Part shown: positions 25,586-35,272 of the stretch, piece after piece
Layout: the number at the start of each line of letters is the position of its first letter
How positions within the stretch are numbered: position 1 is the first letter of the stretch
From: Thalassobaculum fulvum
GTDB lineage: Bacteria > Pseudomonadota > Alphaproteobacteria > Thalassobaculales > Thalassobaculaceae
NCBI RefSeq assembly: GCF_014652915.1
Contig: NZ_BMZS01000004.1
Location: 372,001 to 436,000, forward strand
Direction of reading: 5' to 3'
DNA length: 64,000 nt
Notes under the pieces: model-generated
Databases searched by the model: none
What the model was told of the DNA's origin: nothing
The model's input: only the letters and a program-made list of their open reading frames with translations
Made by a program: the position numbers and the translations under genes

Positions 25586-25938
25586 GGTAACCGGCAGGAC
25601 GCTGCGCGCCACCCCCGAGCGCCCTCTGCCGCCCCGATTGCGGTGACCGCCGCCGCCGGCGGCTCTCCGGGACGGCGCGCTCGGCACGACCGTAGATGGT
25701 ACTGACTTCCTGGACTCGATTTCTGCCCGGGATTCGATGTCGCGTTTTCTCTTATGACCGGGAAAGAAAAATACCGCCTAAACAACCGGTAGTACCATTC
25801 CATTCAAGCGCGACATCAAGCCATTCATCGGCATTCTATTGCAAATCATGGTTAATACGCGGTTGCGTCACCCGTCGAGTCAAACAACAATAAATTCTCG
25901 GGACCGTTGAAAATTATTTTTCCGAGCCGGGGGTGGAG
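25586..25938. other. AT-richer intergenic region upstream of the first RTX gene
   Basis: About 350 bases between divergent genes. The half nearest the RTX gene (about 25720-25920) is clearly more AT-rich than its surroundings, with runs such as GAAAATTATTTTT just before the start, as often seen at promoters of exported or acquired genes. I could not assign a convincing -35/-10 pair or a known operator. No ORF here looks coding. Confidence 0.6.
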
Positions 25939-28900
25939 ATGGCTAGCATCACGGGTACGGTCGGCAACGACACGATCACCGGGACGTCCGTCAACGACAT
26001 CATCTCGGGCCTCGACGGTCACGATGTGCTGTCGGGGATCGGCGGCAACGACACCCTGTATGGCGGCGGGGACGACGACACGATCTACGGCGGCGCCGGC
26101 AACGACTTCAACTACGGCGCCACCGGCGACGACCTGCTGTACGGCGAGGACGGCAACGACGCGGCGTCCGGCGGCGACGGCCAGGACACCGTCTTCGGCG
26201 GCCTCGGCAACGACACCCTCATCGGCAGCAGCGGGCAGGATCAGCTGTTCGGCGGCGACGGCAACGACTGGATGTGGGGCGGCAAGGGCAACGACCTGGT
26301 GTCCGGCGGCTCCGGCGCCGACACGCTGTCCGGCGGCGACGGCGAGGACACCATCTTCGGCGGCGCCGAGAGCGACACGCTCAGCGGCTTTTCCGGCAAC
26401 GACCTGCTGTACGGCGGCGAGGGCAACGACGTGCTGCGCGGCGGCGCCAACGTCGACACGCTGTCCGGCGGTGCCGGCGAGGACACCTTCACCGGCAGCC
26501 AGGCGAACCACGACGGCGACACGATCGGCGACCTTGCCGCCGGCGACGTCATCCAGATCACCGGCATCACCGGGCTGACCAATGCCAACGTGCAGTTCAA
26601 CGGCAGCAGCCTGGAGGTCGACACCGATGCGACCGACTTCGCGTCGCCCGAGATCACCATCGGCACCGTCATCGATCTCGGCGGTACCCTCACCTTCACG
26701 GTAACCGACTTCGGCGGCAGCACCCTGATCACCTTCGCCGAGGCGCCGGCGGGCATCACCGGCAGCGCCGGCAACGACGACATAACCGGCACCACCGCCG
26801 GCGACGTCATCAGCGCGCTCGACGGCGCCGACACGGTGTCGGCCCTGGACGGCGACGACCTCGTCCTCGGTGGGACCGGCCACGACATCCTGTACGGCGA
26901 CGCCGGCAGCGACACCCTTTCGGGCGGCGCCGGCAACGACATCCTGGGGGGTGGCGCCGGGGCCGATCTCCTGGCCGGCGGCGCCGACCGGGACGCGGTC
27001 GAGTACGTGCAGGACACGGTCGGCATCTCCGTCAATCTGAGCACCGGGTCGGGCTCCGGAGGACAGGCGCAGGGTGACACCCTGTCCGGCATCGAGGATG
27101 TCCTCGGCGGCCAGGGCGACGACCTGCTGGTCGCCGCCAACTCCGGCAGCTACCTCTTCGGGTTCCTCGGCGACGACACGCTGGTGGGCGGCGTCGGATC
27201 CGACACGCTGATCGGCGGCGACGGCAACGACGCCCTGTCCGGCGGTGCCGGGACCGACGTACTGGCGCCGCGCGCCGGCAACGACCTGGTGTCGGGCGGC
27301 AGCGGCGCGGACGCCGTGCTGTACGACGGAACCGGCACCCCGTCGGGCGTCTCGGCGACCCTGGCCTCGGCCGGCGGCACCGTGGTCGAGACCGGTCTCG
27401 GCTATACCGACACGCTGGTCAGCATCGAGACGGTCGTCACGAGCGACAACGATGACGTCGTCTCGACGGACGGTACCGTGTCGGTATCCCTGGGGGCCGG
27501 GAACGACCAGGTCTCGGTCACCGGCGGAACCTATGTCGGAATCAACCTGGGCAGCGGCGACGACACCCTGACGATCTCGCCCGGCGGCTCGGCAGTCCTG
27601 TATATGCGCGACGACGGCCTGGAGACCACCGGCGCGGCGAGCCAGGGCGCGCTCGTCAACCTGGCGAACGGGACCGCCGTCGATGCCTGGGGGGACCTCG
27701 ATACCTGGACCGGGCTCGTCGGTGCGGTCGCCGGCTCCAGCTTCGCCGACACGCTGATCGGCGGCAGCTTCGGCGAGGCATTCCTCGGCGGCGACGGCAA
27801 CGATGTGATCTCGGGCGGCGACGGCGGCGACGCCCTGTCGGGGTCCGACGGGGCCGACACGCTGTCCGGCGGATCGGGCAACGACTTCCTCACCGGTGGC
27901 GACGGTCCCGACGTTCTGCATGGCGGCGACGGCAACGACTCCCTGCTGGCCGGCGGCGGGTCCGACCAGATGTACGGGGGCAGCGGCGGCGACTGGTTCG
28001 TCTTCGCCGCCCAGATCGCGACCGGGGCCTCGCATGTGATCGGCGACTACGTGGCCGGCGAGGACACGATCACCCTCCAGGGAGTGACCGCCGCGAGCAT
28101 CCTGACGGCGACCAGCCTGGGGTCGGATGCGCTGCTGAGCATCGACACCGACAGCGATCTCTCGGCCGACATGACCCTGCGGGTCAGCGGCGGGGCCGGC
28201 CTGACCTTCTCGGTCGAGGACGGGGCCTACGGCATCGACATCGTCGGATCGACCGCGGCGAGCAGCCTGATCGTCGGCAGCTCGGTCGACGAGCTGCTGT
28301 ACGGGACCGGCGGCAACGACGTGATCAGTGCGCTGGCGGGCAACGACTCGGTCTCGGCGCTGGCCGGCGACGACGCGGTGTACGGCGGCGACGGCAACGA
28401 CCTGCTGTCCGGCGGCGACGGTGCCGACAGCCTGTACGGCGACGGCGGCAACGACACCCTGTACGCCGGCAGCGCGCCGGGCCTGCTGCTCGGCGGCGTC
28501 GGCAGCGACGTGCTGGTCGGCGGCGACGGCAACGACACCCTGTCCGGCGGTGCCGACGCCGACGTGCTGTACGGCGTCTCCGGCAGCGACGTGCTGTATG
28601 GCGGCGACGGCGACGACGTGGTCTCCGGCATGCAGGGCGACGACCTGCTGCGCGGCGGCAGCGGCGCCGACGTGCTGTCCGGCGGGCTCGGCAACGACAC
28701 GCTCTCCGGCGGCGACGGCAACGACCTGCTGATCGGCGTCGCCGGCAGCAACCTGTTCGCCGGCGGCGGCGGGATCGACACCGTGATCGGCGCCGACGGC
28801 GACGACACCCTGTCCGGCGGTGCCGACGCCGACGTGCTGTACGGCGTCACCGGCAACGACCTGCTGGTCGGCGGCGACGGCGACGACGCCATGTCCGGCA

Positions 28901-29736
28901 TGCAGGGCGACGACCTGCTGCTCGGCGGCTCCGGCGCCGACGTGCTCTCGGGCGGGCTCGGCAACGACACCCTCTCGGGCGGCGACGGCGACGACTTCCT
29001 GCAGGCGGTCGCCGGCAACGACCTGCTGGTCGGCGGCACCGGCGCCGACATCCTGATCGGCGCCGACGGCCAGGACACCCTGTCCGGCGGCGACGGCGAC
29101 GACGTGCTGTACGGCGTCACCGGCGACGACCTGCTGGTCGGCGGCAACGGCGCCGACCACCTGTCGGGCCAGGCCGGCGACGACCTGCTGCGCGGCGGCA
29201 GCGGCGCCGACGTGCTGCTCGGCGGCGCCGGCAACGACACTCTGTCCGGCGGCGACGCCGACGACGTGCTGGAAGGCCAGGCCGGCGACAACCTGCTCGA
29301 CGGCGGCGGCGGGGTCGACACCCTGATCGGCGCCGACGGCCAGGATACCCTGTCCGGCGGGGCCGGCGACGACATCCAGTACGGCGCCACCGGCAACGAC
29401 CTGCTGGTCGGCGGCGACGGCGCCGACAGCCTGTCCGGCCAGGCCGGCGACGACACCCTCGCCGGCGGCACCGGCGCCGACATCCTGTCGGGCGGCGCCG
29501 GCAGCGACGTCTTCGTGTTCAACGCCGGCGACGGCGCCGACACCGTCCTCGACTTCCTCGACAGCGACGACCTGGTCGACCTGGACGCCGGCTTCGGCAT
29601 CACCGACCAGACCGCCCTCGACGCCGTCGCAGCCGACGACGGCTTCGGCAACGCCGTGCTCGACTTCGGCAACGGCGACAAGATCACCCTGCTCGGAATC
29701 GACTACCGAGACCTGCTGATCGGCAACTTCACATGA
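25939..29736 (+). CDS. RTX calcium-binding repeat protein 1
   Basis: Very acidic, glycine-rich exoprotein of 1265 residues. From residue 4 onward it is built from nonapeptide repeats of the form GGxGxDxLx (for example GGAGNDILG, GGDGNDTLSGG), the Ca2+-binding beta-roll of RTX proteins. Non-RTX spacers lie at about residues 195-275, 460-610 and 690-775 and look like beta-sandwich or adhesin-type segments. The C-terminus (DKITLLGIDYRDLLIGNFT) matches the type I secretion signal region. No cysteine-rich or enzymatic domain is seen. No HlyB/HlyD/TolC genes are in the window, so export depends on genes elsewhere. ATG at 25939 is preferred over GTG 25933. The last 487 codons are almost identical to those of the second RTX gene. 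Confidence 0.88.
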   Translation: MASITGTVGNDTITGTSVNDIISGLDGHDVLSGIGGNDTLYGGGDDDTIYGGAGNDFNYGATGDDLLYGEDGNDAASGGDGQDTVFGGLGNDTLIGSSGQDQLFGGDGNDWMWGGKGNDLVSGGSGADTLSGGDGEDTIFGGAESDTLSGFSGNDLLYGGEGNDVLRGGANVDTLSGGAGEDTFTGSQANHDGDTIGDLAAGDVIQITGITGLTNANVQFNGSSLEVDTDATDFASPEITIGTVIDLGGTLTFTVTDFGGSTLITFAEAPAGITGSAGNDDITGTTAGDVISALDGADTVSALDGDDLVLGGTGHDILYGDAGSDTLSGGAGNDILGGGAGADLLAGGADRDAVEYVQDTVGISVNLSTGSGSGGQAQGDTLSGIEDVLGGQGDDLLVAANSGSYLFGFLGDDTLVGGVGSDTLIGGDGNDALSGGAGTDVLAPRAGNDLVSGGSGADAVLYDGTGTPSGVSATLASAGGTVVETGLGYTDTLVSIETVVTSDNDDVVSTDGTVSVSLGAGNDQVSVTGGTYVGINLGSGDDTLTISPGGSAVLYMRDDGLETTGAASQGALVNLANGTAVDAWGDLDTWTGLVGAVAGSSFADTLIGGSFGEAFLGGDGNDVISGGDGGDALSGSDGADTLSGGSGNDFLTGGDGPDVLHGGDGNDSLLAGGGSDQMYGGSGGDWFVFAAQIATGASHVIGDYVAGEDTITLQGVTAASILTATSLGSDALLSIDTDSDLSADMTLRVSGGAGLTFSVEDGAYGIDIVGSTAASSLIVGSSVDELLYGTGGNDVISALAGNDSVSALAGDDAVYGGDGNDLLSGGDGADSLYGDGGNDTLYAGSAPGLLLGGVGSDVLVGGDGNDTLSGGADADVLYGVSGSDVLYGGDGDDVVSGMQGDDLLRGGSGADVLSGGLGNDTLSGGDGNDLLIGVAGSNLFAGGGGIDTVIGADGDDTLSGGADADVLYGVTGNDLLVGGDGDDAMSGMQGDDLLLGGSGADVLSGGLGNDTLSGGDGDDFLQAVAGNDLLVGGTGADILIGADGQDTLSGGDGDDVLYGVTGDDLLVGGNGADHLSGQAGDDLLRGGSGADVLLGGAGNDTLSGGDADDVLEGQAGDNLLDGGGGVDTLIGADGQDTLSGGAGDDIQYGATGNDLLVGGDGADSLSGQAGDDTLAGGTGADILSGGAGSDVFVFNAGDGADTVLDFLDSDDLVDLDAGFGITDQTALDAVAADDGFGNAVLDFGNGDKITLLGIDYRDLLIGNFT

Positions 29737-29755
29737 GCGGCGGCCGAAAGGCCGC
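28275..29755 (+). repeat. 1481-bp near-identical direct repeat, copy A
   Basis: This segment covers the last 487 codons of RTX gene 1 plus 19 bases after its stop. It recurs at 32353-33833, offset 4078 bases. I found three single-base differences (28464, 29287, 29331); two are silent and one gives Asp to Asn. The match starts and stops sharply, so it reflects a recent duplication or gene conversion. Confidence 0.93.
29740..29755 (+). terminator. GNRA-loop hairpin after RTX gene 1
   Basis: GCGGCC-GAAA-GGCCGC, a perfect 6-bp stem with a stable GAAA tetraloop three bases after the stop. It lies inside the duplicated segment, so both RTX genes end with the same hairpin. There is no T-run, so termination is plausible but not proven; mRNA 3'-end protection is an alternative role. 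Confidence 0.5.
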
Positions 29756-29863
29756 TCATACCCGGCTGCACAGCCGCGGCGGCCTGTCGGCCACTGGAAA
29801 GGACATCGAACGCCCGGACCCCGCACACCCGACCAGCGTTCATCGAGAAACGGAGGCAATGAA

Positions 29864-32800
29864 ATGGCAGTCGAACGACGTTCCGCGATGAACCCACTGT
29901 CCGTATCCCGATCGCTCGAGGACAAGCGGCCCCGGGAGTTCCTGTTCGTCGATCCGGACGTCGCCGACCCCGATATTCTACTCGCCGGACTGGCCCGGCC
30001 GTTCGCCATCGTGCGCCTGGCCCGGGAGGGCGATCCCCTGGGTCAGATCGCGGCGGCGCTGGCCGGCGAACGAGAAGTCGAGGCCCTTCATCTCCTGTCG
30101 CATGGCGCGCCGGGCGGTATGCAACTGTCGGGGCAGATGGTGGATGCCGCGGCCCTGGCGGCACGCCCGGCCCTGCTCGGGTCGATCCGCGACGCGCTCG
30201 CCGACGACGCCGAGATCGTGCTCTACGGCTGTTCGGTGGCCGAGGGGGCCGAAGGTGCGGCGTTCGTCGAACGGCTGTCGATGCTGCTCGGCCGGCCGGT
30301 GGCCGCGGCCGCCGGGCTGGTCGGCTCGGCGGCGCTCGGCGGCAACTGGGACCTGCCGGCCGCCGGCGAACTCGCCTTCGAGACGGCGGCACGGGCAGCC
30401 TACCCGCATGCCCTGATCGTCGCGACCTTCGGGGTGGTCACGACCCTCAACACCACCACGACGCTGACTTCGAACGAGGGCGGGGTCACGCTCAGCGTCA
30501 CCAAGTCCGATGGCACCGCGATGAACGGGGTCTCCTCCGGCTTCCTCGACCCGGGCCAGATGGTTACCACGAGCAACGTGTCCTACACCGTCACGTTCTC
30601 GACCTCCGTGAACGTCACACAGTTCCAGCTTGGCGAATTCACCAACCTCAGTAGCGGCGCCAACTACACCTTCACGCCCAACTCCGGCACGGCGGTGACG
30701 ATCGCCGACAACAGCGGCTCAATCGTCGGCTCGATCGCCACCCTCAGCCCCGGCGACTGGACCGGCATCACCTCCTTCACCGTGTCCTATGCGGACACGA
30801 CGAGCGGCAGCAGCTGGCGGGTCGGTCTCGACAACATCGTCTTCACCGTCGCCGGCCCCTCGGCGCCGAGCACGCCGGACCTGACCGCAGCGACCGACAC
30901 CGGGACCAGCAACACCGACAACATCACCAGCGCGGCGGTCCAGACCTTCGCCGGGACGTCGTCGGGCGCCACCCAGGTGCATGTGCTGGTCAACGGCGTC
31001 ACGGCCGGCACCGCCACGCCGGACGGCGGCGGGACCTGGAGCTTCAACGCGTCGCTCAGCGCCGGCTCCTACGCCATCTCCGCGATCGCCGACGACGGCG
31101 CGACCGAATCCAGCGCCTCCGGCACCCTCAACATCGTGGTCGACCAGACCGCGCCGGGAACGTTGGGCGCGCCAGACCTGCTGGCTGCGAGCGACACCGG
31201 CACCTCGAACACCGACAACCTCACCAACGCGGCCGCGCAGACCTTCAGCGGCTCGGCGACTACCGGCGACGCCGTCAGCATCCTGGTCGGCGGGGCGACG
31301 CTGCAGACGGTGACCGCGGCCGGCGGGTCGTGGACCGCCACCACCTCGCTGTCGGCCGGCAGCTACGCGATCACGGTGCAGGCCACCGACACCGCCGGCA
31401 ACATCGGCGGGACGTCGTCGGCGCTGGGGCTGACGGTCGACACCACCGCGCCGGCGACGCTGGACGTGCCGGACCTGCTGGCGGTCAGCGACACCGGCGT
31501 GTCGAGCACCGACAACGTCACCGGCTCGACGACCCAGCAGCTGTCGGGCTCGGCGACCACCGGCGACCGGGTGAACATCCTGGTCGGCGGGGCGACGCTG
31601 CAGACGGTGACCGCGGTCGGCGGGTCGTGGACCGCCACCGCCTCGCTGTCGGCCGGCAGCTACGCGATCGTCGTGCAGGCCACCGACGCGGCCGGCAACG
31701 CCGGCCCGGCCTCGGGCGCGCTCGGCCTCGTGGTCGACACCACCGCACCGTCGACGACCGGCATTCCGGACCTGCTGGCGTCGAGCGACAGCGGGACGTC
31801 GAGCACCGACAATCTCACGAACGTGTCGCTGCCGACGATCTCGGGCACCGGGGCGGTCGCGAACGCGCTGGTGCACGTCCTGGTCGGCGGGGTGACCGTC
31901 GGCTCGGCGACGGCCAGTGCCGCCGGGGCGTGGACCTATACCTTCACCACCACCCTGAGCGCGGGTTCCAACGCGATCTCGGCGGTCGGCGAGGACGTGG
32001 CCGGCAACGATGGCCCGGCCAGTGCGGCGCTGAACGTGGTGGTCGACACCGCCGCGCCGACGACACTGGACATGCCGGACCTGCTGGCAGTCAGCGACAC
32101 CGGCGTGTCGAACACCGACAACGTCACCAGTTCGACGACCCAGCAGCTCTCGGGCTCGGCGACCACCGGCGACCTGGTGAACATCATCGTCGGCGGGGTG
32201 ACGCTGCAGACCGTGACGGCGACCGGCGGATCGTGGTCGTACACCGCCACGCTGACGGCCGGCAGCTATGCGATCGTGGTCAATGCGGTCGACGCCGCCG
32301 GCAACGTCGGCGCCAACTCGCCGGCGCTCGGGCTGACGATCGAGAGTTCCGGCGGCAGCTCGGTCGACGAGCTGCTGTACGGGACCGGCGGCAACGACGT
32401 GATCAGTGCGCTGGCGGGCAACGACTCGGTCTCGGCGCTGGCCGGCGACGACGCGGTGTACGGCGGCGACGGCAACGACCTGCTGTCCGGCGGCGACGGT
32501 GCCGACAGCCTGTACGGCGACGGCGGCAACGACACCCTGTATGCCGGCAGCGCGCCGGGCCTGCTGCTCGGCGGCGTCGGCAGCGACGTGCTGGTCGGCG
32601 GCGACGGCAACGACACCCTGTCCGGCGGTGCCGACGCCGACGTGCTGTACGGCGTCTCCGGCAGCGACGTGCTGTATGGCGGCGACGGCGACGACGTGGT
32701 CTCCGGCATGCAGGGCGACGACCTGCTGCGCGGCGGCAGCGGCGCCGACGTGCTGTCCGGCGGGCTCGGCAACGACACGCTCTCCGGCGGCGACGGCAAC

Positions 32801-33814
32801 GACCTGCTGATCGGCGTCGCCGGCAGCAACCTGTTCGCCGGCGGCGGCGGGATCGACACCGTGATCGGCGCCGACGGCGACGACACCCTGTCCGGCGGTG
32901 CCGACGCCGACGTGCTGTACGGCGTCACCGGCAACGACCTGCTGGTCGGCGGCGACGGCGACGACGCCATGTCCGGCATGCAGGGCGACGACCTGCTGCT
33001 CGGCGGCTCCGGCGCCGACGTGCTCTCGGGCGGGCTCGGCAACGACACCCTCTCGGGCGGCGACGGCGACGACTTCCTGCAGGCGGTCGCCGGCAACGAC
33101 CTGCTGGTCGGCGGCACCGGCGCCGACATCCTGATCGGCGCCGACGGCCAGGACACCCTGTCCGGCGGCGACGGCGACGACGTGCTGTACGGCGTCACCG
33201 GCGACGACCTGCTGGTCGGCGGCAACGGCGCCGACCACCTGTCGGGCCAGGCCGGCGACGACCTGCTGCGCGGCGGCAGCGGCGCCGACGTGCTGCTCGG
33301 CGGCGCCGGCAACGACACTCTGTCCGGCGGCGACGCCGACGACGTGCTGGAAGGCCAGGCCGGCAACAACCTGCTCGACGGCGGCGGCGGGGTCGACACC
33401 CTGATCGGTGCCGACGGCCAGGATACCCTGTCCGGCGGGGCCGGCGACGACATCCAGTACGGCGCCACCGGCAACGACCTGCTGGTCGGCGGCGACGGCG
33501 CCGACAGCCTGTCCGGCCAGGCCGGCGACGACACCCTCGCCGGCGGCACCGGCGCCGACATCCTGTCGGGCGGCGCCGGCAGCGACGTCTTCGTGTTCAA
33601 CGCCGGCGACGGCGCCGACACCGTCCTCGACTTCCTCGACAGCGACGACCTGGTCGACCTGGACGCCGGCTTCGGCATCACCGACCAGACCGCCCTCGAC
33701 GCCGTCGCAGCCGACGACGGCTTCGGCAACGCCGTGCTCGACTTCGGCAACGGCGACAAGATCACCCTGCTCGGAATCGACTACCGAGACCTGCTGATCG
33801 GCAACTTCACATGA
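29864..33814 (+). CDS. DUF4347 - Ig-like - RTX repeat protein 2
   Basis: Secreted mosaic protein of 1316 residues. Residues 24-185 form a DUF4347 domain, with ALHLLSHGAPGG (His80) and EIVLYGCSVAEG (Cys123). Residues 186-332 are a beta-rich segment. Residues 335-830 hold five tandem Ig-like units of about 99 residues, each beginning PDL-AasDTGtSnTDN and ending aDtTAP. Residues 832-1316 are RTX nonapeptide repeats with a terminal type I secretion signal, nearly identical to RTX protein 1. GGAGG precedes the ATG by seven bases. DUF4347 is typical of giant type I-secreted adhesins. The His-Cys arrangement resembles clan CD cysteine peptidases and might process the protein. No transporter genes are adjacent. 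Confidence 0.88.
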   Translation: MAVERRSAMNPLSVSRSLEDKRPREFLFVDPDVADPDILLAGLARPFAIVRLAREGDPLGQIAAALAGEREVEALHLLSHGAPGGMQLSGQMVDAAALAARPALLGSIRDALADDAEIVLYGCSVAEGAEGAAFVERLSMLLGRPVAAAAGLVGSAALGGNWDLPAAGELAFETAARAAYPHALIVATFGVVTTLNTTTTLTSNEGGVTLSVTKSDGTAMNGVSSGFLDPGQMVTTSNVSYTVTFSTSVNVTQFQLGEFTNLSSGANYTFTPNSGTAVTIADNSGSIVGSIATLSPGDWTGITSFTVSYADTTSGSSWRVGLDNIVFTVAGPSAPSTPDLTAATDTGTSNTDNITSAAVQTFAGTSSGATQVHVLVNGVTAGTATPDGGGTWSFNASLSAGSYAISAIADDGATESSASGTLNIVVDQTAPGTLGAPDLLAASDTGTSNTDNLTNAAAQTFSGSATTGDAVSILVGGATLQTVTAAGGSWTATTSLSAGSYAITVQATDTAGNIGGTSSALGLTVDTTAPATLDVPDLLAVSDTGVSSTDNVTGSTTQQLSGSATTGDRVNILVGGATLQTVTAVGGSWTATASLSAGSYAIVVQATDAAGNAGPASGALGLVVDTTAPSTTGIPDLLASSDSGTSSTDNLTNVSLPTISGTGAVANALVHVLVGGVTVGSATASAAGAWTYTFTTTLSAGSNAISAVGEDVAGNDGPASAALNVVVDTAAPTTLDMPDLLAVSDTGVSNTDNVTSSTTQQLSGSATTGDLVNIIVGGVTLQTVTATGGSWSYTATLTAGSYAIVVNAVDAAGNVGANSPALGLTIESSGGSSVDELLYGTGGNDVISALAGNDSVSALAGDDAVYGGDGNDLLSGGDGADSLYGDGGNDTLYAGSAPGLLLGGVGSDVLVGGDGNDTLSGGADADVLYGVSGSDVLYGGDGDDVVSGMQGDDLLRGGSGADVLSGGLGNDTLSGGDGNDLLIGVAGSNLFAGGGGIDTVIGADGDDTLSGGADADVLYGVTGNDLLVGGDGDDAMSGMQGDDLLLGGSGADVLSGGLGNDTLSGGDGDDFLQAVAGNDLLVGGTGADILIGADGQDTLSGGDGDDVLYGVTGDDLLVGGNGADHLSGQAGDDLLRGGSGADVLLGGAGNDTLSGGDADDVLEGQAGNNLLDGGGGVDTLIGADGQDTLSGGAGDDIQYGATGNDLLVGGDGADSLSGQAGDDTLAGGTGADILSGGAGSDVFVFNAGDGADTVLDFLDSDDLVDLDAGFGITDQTALDAVAADDGFGNAVLDFGNGDKITLLGIDYRDLLIGNFT
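30868..32344 (+). repeat. five tandem Ig-like domain repeats (about 297 bases each)
   Basis: Units begin near 30868, 31172, 31469, 31766 and 32075. Each encodes a bacterial Ig-like (Big/cadherin-like) domain with the shared opening DTGTSNTDN and the motif GGATLQTVTA-GGSWTAT. Units two, three and five are closest to each other, indicating internal duplication. Such arrays serve as stalks in adhesins. Confidence 0.85.
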
Positions 33815-33833
33815 GCGGCGGCCGAAAGGCCGC
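32353..33833 (+). repeat. 1481-bp near-identical direct repeat, copy B
   Basis: Second copy of the RTX 3' segment (see 28275-29755). The three differing positions here are 32542, 33365 and 33409. The homology begins at the junction between the last Ig-like unit and the RTX region, so the whole RTX block and its 3' hairpin behave as one module. Confidence 0.93.
33818..33833 (+). terminator. GNRA-loop hairpin after RTX gene 2
   Basis: Same GCGGCC-GAAA-GGCCGC hairpin as after RTX gene 1, four bases after the stop. It stands between the convergent RTX gene and der and is the only candidate terminator in this 39-base gap. Confidence 0.5.
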
Positions 33834-33853
33834 CCTCGCCCTCGGTCGGCGCC

Positions 33854-35260
33854 TCACCCTTCGTCGACGTAGGGGTTCTTGCGCTGCCGCAGATGCAACC
33901 GGATCGGCACGCCGACCAGTCCGAATTCGTCGCGCAGCCCGCCGGTCAGGTAGCGGACGTAGGAGTCCGGCAGTTCCGACGCCTGGCTGACGAACGCCGC
34001 GAAGGTCGGCGGTCGAGCCTTCACTTGGGTCATGTAGCGGATCCGCACGCGGCGGCCCTTGGCGAGCGGCGGCGGATGGGCCTCCAGCATGGCCTCGAGC
34101 CAGCGGTTCAGGCGCGCCGTCGGGATCCGCTTGTTCCAGCGGTCGTAGGTCTCCAGCACCGCGTCCAGCAGCTTGTCGAGGTTGCTGCCGCGGACCGCCG
34201 AGACCGGCACCCACGGCACGCCGCGCACCTGGGTCAGCGAGGTGTCGAGGCGATCGCGGAGCATCCGGGTCGCGGCGTTCTTGTCGCGGATCGCGTCCCA
34301 CTTGTTGGCCGCGATCACCAGGGCACGGCCCTCGTCCAGCGCCATCCGGGCGATCGTCAGGTCCTGCTTCTCGAGCATCATCTCGGCGTCCAGGACCAGC
34401 AGGACGACGTGCGCGAACTTCACCGCGCGACGGGTGTCCGCGGTCGACAGCCGCTCGAGCTTCTCCGAGACCCGGGCGCGACGGCGCAGGCCGGCGGTAT
34501 CGACCAGCCGCAGCGGACGGCCGCGGTACTGCCACTCGACCTCGATGGCGTCGCGGGTGATGCCGGCCTCGGGCCCGGTCAGCAGGCGGTCCTCGCCGAG
34601 CAGCCGGTTGACCAGGGTCGACTTGCCGACGTTCGGACGGCCGACGATGGCCAGCCTGATCGGTCCTTTCTCCTCCTCGACGAGGTCTTCGTCTTCGCCC
34701 GGCTCGGCGAACTCCGCTGTCGGCTCGTCCTCGGGCTCCTCGTCGTCATAGCCGAACTCGCCCTTCTCCTCCGCGACCTTGCGCAGGATGTCGTAGAGCT
34801 CGCCCATACCCTCGCCGTGCTCGGCCGAGATCGGCACCGGGTCGCCGAGGCCGAGCGCGTAGGCCTCGGCCAGCCCGGCCATCCCGGCCCGCCCCTCGCA
34901 CTTGTTGGCGAGCAGCACGACCGGGGGGCGGACCCGCCGCAGCCAGTCGGCGAAGTGCGCGTCGAGCGGCGTGACCCCGGCCCGGGCGTCGATCAGCATG
35001 AGGACGATGTCGGCTTCCTCGACCGCCCGCTCGGTCTGCCGCCGCATGCGGGCCTCGAGGCTGTCGTCGAAGGCGTCCTCGAGTCCGGCGGTGTCGATCA
35101 CCCGGAACGTCAGGTCGGCGATCCGCCCCTCGCCCTCGCGCCGGTCGCGCGTGACGCCGGGGGTGTCGTCGACCAGGGCGTGCCGGGTACCGGTCAGCCG
35201 GTTGAACAGAGTCGACTTGCCGACGTTCGGGCGTCCGATGACGGCGACCTTGATGGGCAC
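33854..35260 (-). CDS. der: ribosome biogenesis GTPase Der (EngA)
   Basis: Tandem GTPase of 468 residues required for 50S subunit maturation. GTPase domain 1 has [41 protein letters not shown]; an acidic linker (about 150-200) follows. GTPase domain 2 repeats [31 protein letters not shown]. The C-terminal KH-like domain (about 355-450) ends in RQRKNPY, as usual. All G motifs are intact in both domains. It is the last gene of a minus-strand operon after bamB (12-base gap). The C-terminus converges on the RTX gene. Confidence 0.97.
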   Translation of the reverse strand: MPIKVAVIGRPNVGKSTLFNRLTGTRHALVDDTPGVTRDRREGEGRIADLTFRVIDTAGLEDAFDDSLEARMRRQTERAVEEADIVLMLIDARAGVTPLDAHFADWLRRVRPPVVLLANKCEGRAGMAGLAEAYALGLGDPVPISAEHGEGMGELYDILRKVAEEKGEFGYDDEEPEDEPTAEFAEPGEDEDLVEEEKGPIRLAIVGRPNVGKSTLVNRLLGEDRLLTGPEAGITRDAIEVEWQYRGRPLRLVDTAGLRRRARVSEKLERLSTADTRRAVKFAHVVLLVLDAEMMLEKQDLTIARMALDEGRALVIAANKWDAIRDKNAATRMLRDRLDTSLTQVRGVPWVPVSAVRGSNLDKLLDAVLETYDRWNKRIPTARLNRWLEAMLEAHPPPLAKGRRVRIRYMTQVKARPPTFAAFVSQASELPDSYVRYLTGGLRDEFGLVGVPIRLHLRQRKNPYVDEG

Positions 35261-35272
35261 GGTGGCGCCCTC

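Noticed and set aside
26000-29600. Regularly spaced short repeats that might be a CRISPR array or satellite
   Set aside because: The repeats are in frame, encode GGxGxDxLx, vary at synonymous sites and have no unique spacers of constant length. They are RTX coding repeats.
25852-30009. Very long open frame on the minus strand across RTX gene 1, with a similar one across RTX gene 2
   Set aside because: They consist of Val-Ala-Gly-Gln-like repeats that mirror the RTX nonapeptide codons on the other strand. The plus-strand frames give real RTX domains, Ig-like units and a ribosome-binding site.
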